Part shown: positions 28,601 to 40,600 of the stretch, in pieces
Position numbering within the stretch: position 1 is the stretch's first letter
Layout: each line of letters begins with the position of its first letter
Source of the DNA: Telmatactis stephensoni
Taxonomy: Eukaryota > Cnidaria > Anthozoa > Actiniaria > Isophelliidae
Reading direction: 5' to 3'
Length of the DNA: 64,000 nucleotides
NCBI GenBank assembly: GCA_029948255.1
Contig: JALIZF010001762.1
Span: 539,501-603,500, forward strand
The notes under the pieces: generated by a model
The model's input: only the letters and a program-made list of their open reading frames with translations
Database searches by the model: none
What the model was told of the DNA's origin: nothing
Position numbers and translations under genes: made by a program

Positions 28601-31600
28601 CTTTCTTCCACAAGAAACGAGTCAAACACAGCTGAATTAAAATAACGACAACAGACACAAGAAACGAGTCAAATGCACCCTTAGCTTTATTCACAAATCC
28701 CGCTTTCCTTTAGCTTTATTCAAAACTCCCGCCGTTTCTCCCACAAGAGACGAGTCAAACACAGAAAAATTGAAATAACGACAACAGACACAAGAAACGA
28801 GTCAAACGCACCCTTAGCTTTATTCACAAATCCCGCTTTCTTCCAAACAAAATGAGTCAAACACTGCAAAAATACAACAAGGACAACAGAGACAAGAGAT
28901 GAGTCAAACGCAATAACATTAACAAAACTAACCAAAAGTGATACGCTCTCAGCTGAAAGTAACTAGATGCATCCATCCGGACTTGCTTCACGACTTAGTC
29001 TAGCCTAGTACTAGACCTGACAAACTTGTTGCTCTTGTACATTTGCACGTGCAAGAGGTACCTTCACGGCTCGCTTATATACTTCTTAACACTAAATAGT
29101 CTAGTGACAAAATTGTGCAAATTTGTGCAATTTCTTACAAAGGTTTTCATGGATATATTGTAAGCACTCTACTTCAAATGAACCTTCATTGAAAGAAACA
29201 ATGAAGGTTGATTTGAAGTAATAAAGTAATTAAAAGCTATTATGCAAAGTCATTTGTCTCAATTCTCCTGTGCATTTGATGTCTCTAGTGTATTGCTATT
29301 TCAAGAAAGTTCTGGTTCAATGCTAGTGACTAAATAGCAACTAAATAAGCACAAATAACTTTGATCTTATTTCACAGACATATGAAATGCACTCTAGCTG
29401 AATGCTGTGCTTTACAATTCACTCGACATCAACTTCACCCTTTCAATTTTATAATGGGTCTGATATTTTACACTTCTACTAAACAGATACAAGCTAGTAA
29501 ATTCAAAATATCAAATTTTGCTTACCAACTATTTAGTCAGTCTATACATGGACATTGATCTACATGTAGGCTTGAATTGAGTATAATGTGTTTCATACTC
29601 CAATTTTAAGGATTAATCTACTCACCTGTCTACATTTTTCTACAGAAAATGTTTTATTTACAATGATGACACTTAGGTGAAGAGGAAATGAAAACGTTCC
29701 CAAAATAAATAGCATTTGATTAACATAATAATTGAATAACCACAGCATACATGTATGTACCTTCAAACTGAGGGCTAATTTATCTCTCATCTTTTTACCA
29801 TCCTGAAATGAAAGAGAGAAAGAAAAAATGGGACAGAAATTGGGAAAAACTGTTAAATACAAAATACATATTTTTAGTGTTATACAATCAAGTTACACGA
29901 TTGTATTATTAAAAACATAATAAGATTCATAATCTTTAAATCACCTAAATAAAGAGAACTGGTGTTTATTAAAAATCTCATTTCCTAAGAACTAAATAAA
30001 TTGAATTATCACATCTTTAGGAATAATTAATGCTTTATGGGAAAGCAAATCTCTTTAAGGATATAGAATTTTAATAAAGCTAATCTAGTCAAAATATTTT
30101 GAAATAATGCAATAAATATAATCTAGGGAAAATGGCTGTGACCACAAATTTAAACTATTGTGTTTTTAACATATCAAGAAATAATAAATTATGAATTAAT
30201 ATGAGTCTATCAATTTTTTCAAAAAATTCATTTAGATTATATTTGACAAGAAAATTTAATATCCTTTAGATTAACTTTAAATAAATCAAATAAAAAAATT
30301 AGAATTTATTGACATTTATTTAGTTAGTCCAAGCATGCAATGAAAAAAAATTATCAAAATTACTCAGACATATAATATTATAAATATTATCCAAAATTAA
30401 ATTACACATATTATGTTCATAAACAAAATACAAAATAGCAAGATTTAGGTTATTCAAAAGCCTAATATTCTAGTCACAACAATAACCTCTTATGCACTAC
30501 AAAAATTCAATATTCTTGCCAGTGCAATAAAAAAATATATGAAAAGAAAAAATTGAAATGCAAAAAATGAAAGGGATATTTATATATTAATGAAAAAATA
30601 TGAAAATTAAACTGTGTGATAATTTAGGATACAATTAACATGTAAGTTATAAAATAATTTCAACTACATATTACATTGTGTAAATTGATAATGATAATCA
30701 AACCAGGATTTGACCACTAGAACTCTACAAGATGAATTATATATAATGATAGTACACTGTTACAATTATACAAGGTCTAAATTTAATTCAAATCATACCT
30801 ATTTGACAGTTGATAATGTAATACTTTAGAACATGTCCTTGAATATAACACCATGATAGCTTTCTATAGGCTACAAAATATACTTCAGCCAGATGCTTCA
30901 CTGATCAATACATGATTCACTGGAACTACTCAACCAAATCAATTAAATAAATGTACAATTCCTTGACACACTGACTTTTCCACTTTTGTCCAAGATAATT
31001 CTTTGGGGGAAAAAGAGCAGATTCTCAGCTACTTGAATCTCCAGACAAGGATACCTGGTTTGTGATTCAGAACATATTTTCTAATTCAGAGATATTTGAC
31101 CATTGAATAGCTGTATTGATGATCCTTGGTTTTAAAAGGTCCTATAAGGTCATCTTACAAAATAGCGTGATGATAAATGAAGTATCAGTTTACACTTGAA
31201 TTCATGATATTTCATCTGCACTCAAATTTACTTACAATTACATGGATGAGTAAAAATTATATGAACAAATAATGTTAGAAATGAATGAATCAATGATATC
31301 ATTGAATGATTATGCATGGATGAAGGAAATGAATGAATGAACAAAGAAGAAAACAAACAGACAAATGAATTAACAAATGAAAATGAGTAAATAAATGAAT
31401 GATGAAAGGAATAGAACAATGAATAAAATGAACAAACAAACAAAGAAATGAATGAGTGAATGAGCAAATGAATGAATGCACAAATGAGCAAAATGAACAA
31501 ATGAACAAACAAATGGAAATGCATGAATGAATAAATAAATGAATGTGTGAATGAATGGATGAATGAATGGATGGATGGACAGATGGACAGACGGACGGAT

Positions 31601-34600
31601 GGTCAGATGGATGGAGGGATGGATGGAGGGAGGGATGGATGAATGAATGAATGAATGGCTTGATCAATAAATCAATCACTTAATAATTAATTGAATAGAT
31701 AATTAATTGATTAATGAAAATACTCAGACATGTCTACACAACAAAAATACTCATATTCTATTAATAGAATTCCTGTGGGATGCCACACCCAATTCCTATT
31801 AATAATGAGGTGAACTTTTGAAACATACATGAAATGACTTTAAACAGTTACCACATGTATTATTACTTTAATCCTACAGTTTATCAATTTAGCTATTATA
31901 AATATGGCATAAATTTAGGTGTGGAAACAACCATTAATACATCAAATATTTGACCTTGTGTCTTTCAAATTTTATTTCGATTACCTTAAATTCTGTCTGT
32001 GTAATAGCAACTTAAAGTGTATAATTGCAGGGTCCCTGGTACTCCTTTGCAAAATTATTTCATGTAAAACTATTTCATGTAAAACTATTTGGCCTTTTCA
32101 TGAATAATATTTCAGTCAAAAATTTGATATATAGTGCATGTACAAGAAATTAAATAAATAGCACCAATTATCATTCACAAAAACTTGTATAGGGGACCCT
32201 GTATTCTGGTTGGTTATAAAAATGGTCCAAGAAAAATTCAGTTTACTAAGTATGTGTTTATGACAAAAGTTTTCCATCTAGCAGTTAACACATTAAAGCA
32301 ATATTGCTTAGATAGGTGCCATGGTGTGTGATATACTGCATTACCTTTGAGGTGTTCAATAACACATGCTCAGAGTGACGCTGTTGTCTGCTGCGTTTCT
32401 TCCAGTTGACTTTACTCCTATACATAGTTATAAATACTTTTAGCTGATATAACATATAACTGTTATATAATGTTAACAATCCTCACAGAATCCTCCTTCC
32501 ATTTTCCCTCTTCCACAAAAAAACATCAAACTCTCCTCATGTCCCTCCCTATTAACATACAGTAAATAAATAATTATTATAACCCACCAAGAGACCATAA
32601 TACTAAGTAAAACGAAACTCAGTATTGATGTCTGTGCGACATGTTCATGCTAACAAACACCATCACAGTGCAAGGCTTCCAAACAACAAATATAACTGCC
32701 AAAAGCAAACATTCCCATCCATGTGCACATTTGGAGGAGCAAGGATGGCACAGTTGGTTAGTGCGTGGCCTTCAGTGTGAGAGGTCCCTAGCTTGATCCC
32801 CAGTGACCTCACATCCTTGTTTCAACTTCTTTCCTTTCTGTGAAGCTTTAATTAGCTTTAAATACCCTTAAAAAGGAGCACTGATGGATAGCGGGGGTAA
32901 AGGGTGCACCTTTGAATGCTTGATACATAAGCCTTTGGCTCGGGAGACTGGGCAACCACCTCCCCAGTGGGCTTGAAGTAAAATAAATTACATGTACCTT
33001 TACCTTTTTTTCTTTACATCAAAAAACAAATTCTATTATTCCAGAGCCTTATGCATGCAATGGCATTATCACTAAAAATAACCTTTAGCTGCCAAGAACA
33101 TCGCACATACATCAATACCGAGTTTCACACTCTTACTATTATGGCCTCTTGAACCCACTTAACAGATATTAGAAATAGGACTCACCCTCTGCCCTGAGGT
33201 CCATCCAATAAGGCATCACCATACAAGCTACCAAACAGCTGTTGGTCTCTTTCTATATAAAGAAAATAGGATCAATAGAATTATATATATATACTACAGA
33301 AATAAAATCAATAGAATTATATATATATACTACAGAAAATAAGATGCATCATCTAAGACAAGACCATTGTTCAAAGGCAGATTAGTCTTGACCCAGAGTT
33401 AAAACCATGTGTTTTCATTAGACATAACCTGGGTTAGTACTAATCCCCCTTCAAGCAACCAGACCCAGGGTGCTACAAACTCTACATGTAAAATTTTGGA
33501 CAGGAACATTTTTGATGTTGCACCTTTTAGGAGTTGATACCTTTACCAAAATCAGTACCATATGTTTTGCACCTTTTAGGGGTAAAAATAGCTTGTCAGC
33601 CACAATAATTTTGGTATCTTTTAGGGGTGAAAATATAAATCCCCAATAAATAAATCCCCTACCAAAATATTTTATGAGTCTCCCCCTCCCAAGGGGAGTA
33701 CACTGTATATTGCTCATCTCCTCATGAGTTGAGCCTGTATATTCAGATTATAATAAGTAAAACACATTTAACTTATGTGTAAAGTACCTCTTTTTGGGAT
33801 GTCAAGATGATGTGGTGCAACTGCTAAGTAGTCAACAGAGTTGGACCTTTTTAGAAGTACCTGAACTTTAAACAGAAAGTATAGGTTATCAGTACAAAAA
33901 TGTGGTCAATTTGATTATCAAAATTGAATCTTCCTTGGCTAGTTGGAGCAAGAAATTCAATGTTACTGAATTCAAGATTCTTCAAACTGGATTCTTCCAA
34001 ATGAACTTCAGAACACACTCATCAAAAGTTATGTAAAACACAACATAGAAGATAAACTTAAGGTATACTAACTTTACCCTGTGAACAGTCTATTTTCCTC
34101 CAATGCTGAGAGACAGTGAGAAAGATAACCTTTGCTGGCACCTGCTATTTACATCCAAAATTTTTTTGGATGTAAAAATTACATCTACAATGCTGCCAAA
34201 TTGGTTTAAAACTGGTTTCAGGGTTGGTACGTACCCAGAAAATTCAATAAATCCAGGAGTGTCAAGGAAGATATGATAGTATCCTCAAAGGCAAAGTACA
34301 TTTTTAGAACTTTATGTACAGAATGTTACAAACTTACTGGAATTTTTGAGTGACATGCATTTTTCATATGAAGGTGATCTAACAACACCAAGCCTGTTCT
34401 TCATATTCTCCACTCTTTGATCAAATACAGCAAGACTAGGATCAGCATCTTCCCAGTTAGCCAAAATCTTCATGTCAATAAAACTAGCAAACATTTGAGT
34501 TTCTGTAAATGGTGACAGGAAGGACAAAAACTGAGTTGGCTGGTCAGATAGAAATGATGCCTTGTCAAAGTTTTGCATTTGTTCTCGATTTGATGTCCAC

Positions 34601-37600
34601 TGCTCAAAATCTTGTGTTGGTTGAATTACGAATGATTCATATTCAATTAGTAGTTGTGTAAATCTATTAGCAAAGATTTCTCTGATGGCAGTATTGAATT
34701 CATTCTCGTGTTGTTGTTTTCTGCTTATTTCCTTAGCTGGTTCTCCAAAAATGTACATTTCTTCTTCCCTGCTGTAAGAATCCAGTTGTGAATCAGAAGC
34801 AGACTTTTCAAGATTTGAAACAACTGATGATATTGGTGCTATTATGCCAGTTCTCTCTGCAATGGCAGCTATTGCCTGCAGTCTTGGATTCTTCGATAAA
34901 TCTAGTGAAGTTGCAGACTTAGATTTTATAGCTCTAGTTTCAGTAGAGGTCCGTCGTGGTCTTACTCTTGCAGCTGGTTTATCTTGTCTACTGAGTTTTG
35001 GAGATTCTCTTGGTGATTGCCTTTGTTTTCTTTGGGAGTTGGGAGAACTTGATATTGAGTTTCTAGGTGACCCAGAAGCACTTCCAAAACCACTTTCATT
35101 CTCCTTACTATCATTTACCCCAGGGCTTGACAAAAACGAGCTGTTTTGAGGGACTTCAAGAGATTTTTCTAGACTATTGGCTTCACTACTTGCTCTGCTA
35201 TTCATAGGAGTTTCTTGACCTGATGGGACATTGAATTTGTCTATGGTTTCTTTCAGTTCGCGAATCAAGTCTTGTTTGTTGGGAAACTCTGGTAAATCTT
35301 CTGGTGTTGTAACTTTGCAGTTATCAATATCAACAAGACAAAGAGAAGCCTGAAAATGAAAATACATTGTATGTATTATTTCATGGATGTCTTATTTTGT
35401 GGATCTAATTAAAGCAAATGAACATCTTTACAGGATACACTATATGTACATTATGCAAGACACTGTCACAGCACAGTGCAGTCACAAGACACTGTCACAG
35501 CACAGTACAGTCTGCATACATATCACAAGACACTGTCACAGCACAGTACAGTCTGCATGTCACAAGACACTGTCACAGCACAGTACATTCTGCATGTCAC
35601 AAGACACTGTCACAGCACAGTACAGTTTGTATGTCACAAGACACTGTCACAGCACAGTATAGTCTGCATACGTCACAAGACACTGTCGCAGCACAGTACA
35701 TTCTGCATGTCACAAGACACTGTCACAGCACAGTACATTCTGCATGTCACAAGACACTGTCACAGCACAATGCAGGACTTCTGCATGCCACAAGACACTG
35801 TCACAGCACAGTACAGCCTGCATGTCACAAGACACTGTCACAGCACAGTACAGTCTGCATACATATCACAAGACACTGTCACAGCACAGCACAGTTTGTA
35901 TGTCACAAGACACTGTCACAGCACAGTATAGTCTGCATGTCACAAGACACAGTCACAGCACAGTGCAGTCTGCATGTCACAAGACTGTCACAGCACAGTG
36001 CAGTCACAAGACACTGTCATAGCACAGTACAGTCTGCATGTCACAAGACACTGTCACAGCACAGCACAGTCTGTATGTCACAAGACACTGTCACAGCACA
36101 GTACAGTTTGTATGTCATCACAAGACACTGTCACAGCACAGTACAGTTTGTATGTCACAAGACACTGTCACAGCACAGTATAGTCTGCATACATGTCACA
36201 AGACACTGTCGTAGCACAGTACAGTCTGCATGTCACAAGACATTGTCACAGCACAGTACAGTCTGCATGTCACAAGACACTGTCACAGCACAGTACATTC
36301 TGCATGTCACAAGACACTGTCACAGCACAGTACATTCTGCATGTCACAAGACACTGTCACAGCACAGTACAGTTTGTATGTCACAAGACACTGTCACAGC
36401 ACAGTATAGTCTGCATACATGTCACAAGACACTGTCGCAGCACAGTACATTCTGCATGTCACAAGACACTGTCACAGCACAGTACATTCTGCATGTCACA
36501 AGACACTGTCATAGCACAGTACAGTCTGCATGTCACAAGACATTGTCACAGCACAGTACAGTCTGCATGTCACAAGACACTGTCACAGCACAGTACATTC
36601 TGCATGTCACAAGACACTGTCACAGCACAGTACAGTCTGCATGTCACAAGACACTGTCATAGCACAGTATTGTGCTGTGACAGTGTCTTGTGACATGCAG
36701 AATGTACTGTGCTGTGACAGTGTCTTGTGACATGCAGAATGTACTGTGCTGCGACAGTGTCTTGTGACATGTATGCAGACTATACTGTGCTGTGACAGTG
36801 TCTTGTGACATACAAACTGTACTGTGCTGTGACAGTGTCTTGTGACATGCAGAATGTACTGTGCTGTGACAGTGTCTTGTGACATGCAATCAAACATGTT
36901 TGCACTCTTCTGCGACTGATACCCTCCAAGCACTAGGCTGGATTCGGCTAGAGGATCGGCGCCGATATCATAGATGCTTATATATTTATAAATGCATTAA
37001 TAATTTAATATCACATAGTTCGGCATTTCTTAGAAATGCTGATATTCATAAGCACAATACTAGGAATAAAGACAACCTTAGGCTTCCTAAAGTAAGTAAA
37101 AACTGGGGCAAACAAAGGCTTGAGTATCAGGCCGTTAAGGAATGGAATGACCTTAGTTATAATGTTAGGAATTCAATTAGTATCCAAGTTTTTAAACGTA
37201 CATTTTTAGCTGAATTATCATCATCTCGATAATGATAACGTAACAATATCAAATGTTTGCATATTTCATATACCATATATTTATATTTACAAGCTTTTTT
37301 AATAGATTTTTAAACTTTGTATATATATTTCTAAACTCAATTTATTATTTATTTATGTATGTATTTTATGTTTAGTCCAGGACCTCTCTGAAAATCACTT
37401 CTGTGAGAGAGTGTTCCTGGAGCAATTTATTTTTGCAATAAAGATTTAGTTATCATCAGTACAGTCTGCATGACACAAGACACTGTCACAGCACAGTGCA
37501 GTCTGCATGTCACAAGACACTGTCACAGCACAGTACAGTCTGCATGTCACAAGACACTGTCTTAGCACAGTACAGTCTGCATGTCACAAGACACAGTCAC

Positions 37601-40600
37601 TGGCACAATGCAGTCTGCATGTCACAAGACTGTCACAGCACAGTGCAGTCATAAGACACTGTCACAGCACAGTGCAGTCTGCATGTCACAAGACACTGTC
37701 ACAGCACAGTACAGTCTGCATACATATCACAAGACACTGTCACAGCACAGTACAGTCTGCATGTCACAAGACACTGTCACAGCACAGTACAGTCTGCATG
37801 TCACAAGAGACAGTCACAGCACAGTGCAGTCTGCATGTCACAAGACACTGTCACAGCACAGTACAGTCTGTATGTCAGAAGACTGTCACAGCACAATGCA
37901 CTGTGCAAATCACACTGCTGGCAAATTGTAACTAGTCTGAACCTAACATTTTGTCCAGTTATATATTAAACTCTTACTAGGATATAAACTGCATTACCAA
38001 AGGACTTACTTCTGAAGGAAGCTGTAAATTAGTTTTATCTTTCTCAGTCTCACAGTACAAACCCATCAAGAAAGGCACAGGGGCATCTAGGAAATGCTTT
38101 AATGTTGCGGGTAAGATTGGTACATAGACATGTTGCCATACAAAGGGGAAAATCAGATTAGTTATGCCTTCTGCAACCAGCATGAACATTTTGTAACCTG
38201 TCAAATAAGAAACAAAAGAAAAATTTTGACAAGAAACATTCACTACATGTAAATGTCTTTCATGAAGTCATTTATTCAGCCATCCTTTTATTTATGCAGG
38301 CATGATAATAAAGGCTTGAAAATAATGTCACTAAATGTCATTTAACTTTGGCTGAAATCTAATGAATTTATGAATAAGGAAATGATTGCATAATATCTGA
38401 ATAAATAAGCTAATAAATTGAATGAATGAACAAATGAATATGTGAAGAAAGAAAGGAAAGGAAGGAAGGAAGGAAGGAAGGAAGGAAGGAAGGGAAGAAG
38501 GTAGGGACTGGGAGGGAAGGTAGGAAAGAAGGAAGGAAGGAAAGGAAGGAAGGAAGAATTAGGAAGGAAGGAACGAAGGAAGGAAAGAAGGGAGGAAAGA
38601 AGGAAGGAAGGAATAGTTCTGGCAGTTATCTCTTGGGATTGAGGAAGGTGTTTTTGTGCCATACACAGATACACAATGTACTAGTTATATCTCTCAAGTC
38701 AAGAGTCTTATGCACATACACTGTAATGCAGATGTAGCATGGAACACTTGCTTGCTTGCTGCTCCAATACAACAAGCAACAAGACAATAACCAGTCTTCC
38801 ATGCCCCACCAGGAAATACTGTTCTAAATTAGATGAAACTTACTGTTAGACAGCAAGAGAATCTGGTACTCTAACAAAACACAGGTAAAAATTTCCACAA
38901 TATTTTCCACGCCAAGCAAAGTAAACATTTCTTTTAATGAGTAATCGAATAATGGCAGCTCATTAGGACCAGGTCGCTGACATGTAATATCATTATCAAT
39001 TCCTTTAAATCTCATTGTACGTCCAGGTGGTGGTAGAGGTACCTCATATAATAAATTATAAATGTATGACTCCAGTGGCAAAGGTAATACTCGTTCATCA
39101 TTAGCTGCTTTGTACATTTGTTCCAAAAAAGCTCCACATGCTGATATAAAAGGAAGTGGAGTAATAACAGACACACATTTTGATACCATTAAAACATCAT
39201 TTTCAAGATTAAAAGAAGACTTTTCTGTTAGCTCTTGTTCATCAAAGTGAGTTTCAAGATAGCGATCAAGTGCAGATGAACCAGTACTTGGATTATTGTC
39301 TGAGGTCATAATGAGTGGTGATCGTGAGCGAATTCTTGACTTTGATCTTGCAATGTTTAATTCAGCTTCATGCATGTCATGCAATGTCTGCATTGCTTCA
39401 CAGATTTGCTTATTGGTGACAACTTCATAGAAGGTGAGAGTACAGCCATAAACTCTGGTGCCGTCCTCACGGGTGATCAGAAATGAGTGCAATGTGGGTT
39501 CATGTGATTCCGACTGTTTTTTGAAATGAAGTCCTTGTGGAAGTGACAGCTGAAAAAGGAAAACAAAATGATAAGTTTTAAGTGTCTTTCATTTAATATT
39601 ATTACTTCTTGTGACCTCTCATAATAGCCATTTCCAAAGATATAACAGTTGAATGAGTCCTGTACTTGCCAAAGCCTTGGTTTCACTGGACACTGTCATG
39701 TGCAGACAATGATGATTGCCAATAAAGGATTCACTCAACTGTATCTTGGGAAATGGCTATAATTGACAATACTGGATGCTTTAGAATGTGATTGGCCAAA
39801 ACAAATAGCTTTTGGGCATAAATTACTAACATATTGTCTTTAATTTTGACAGACTAATGCATCCAGCCATTCTTCAAAGCCACAAAGACTGATTTGCTTG
39901 TCACTGGGAGGAGTAGGGGGTTGCCCACATTAAATTGGTAGCCCCCTCCCCCGCCTCCATTTTAACTCTCTTGAGGTAAAGAGCAACTTGAATGAGTTAC
40001 ATGAAACTTACCAATCGTACAGCATCTTCATCAAAAGGGTTCCACTCAACATTAGAAGGAAAGTGTTCTAAAACTTTAGCTTTGTAGGAACGTTTGAGAG
40101 GAGAGATGTGCAGAGAATCACCTATGAATTATTTAATACATCAACAGAAATGAGATATTAACCAACTTCGTCACAATGTAACTATTTAATGATTAATTAA
40201 AAAATTGAATGATATTAATATCGTTCAATTATATTAAAAATATAATATCACCATTAAAACCTAAGAGCTCTCAATTTCCAGCCACTAAAGTTTCCAGTTA
40301 AAATCCTCATAGAGGGTAAGGATTTTATCAAAAATCCTCCATAGCTGGAAATCGAGCCTATAGACACTAAAACTACAATCACTTCATCTGTTTTCAATTG
40401 CTCAATTGGCAAAGCACTGGACATGTATCCCAAGGATTGTGCAAAGGTTGCAAAAAGTACCAGTCATGCATCAGACAAATTAGTGTCTGAAAAAAAATGC
40501 TGATTTCACTGGTACACTGATTTGCCCGTGATGATACAATTACGTTAAATAATTACATTCTTGGTATGAATTAACATTGATGTTTATCATCAATGGACTG

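Noticed and set aside
28720..28935. 71-codon hydrophobic frame ([10 protein letters not shown]...), identical at 44279-44494
   Set aside because: Identity follows from two copies of one TIR element. The frame runs across its ~100-bp internal repeats and shows no domain.
31228..31679. His/Ser/Phe-rich minus-strand frames of 98 and 126 codons
   Set aside because: Products of an ATGA/ATGG microsatellite in a DENND5 intron.
35418..36662. 414-codon open frame of [18 protein letters not shown] repeats
   Set aside because: A 37-bp tandem repeat read through three frames; all frames are open. It is a minisatellite, not a repeat protein, and lies antisense in an intron.
35456..37905. Possible CRISPR-like repeat array
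   Set aside because: Units are contiguous without unique spacers, the organism is an animal, and variants are graded as in a minisatellite.
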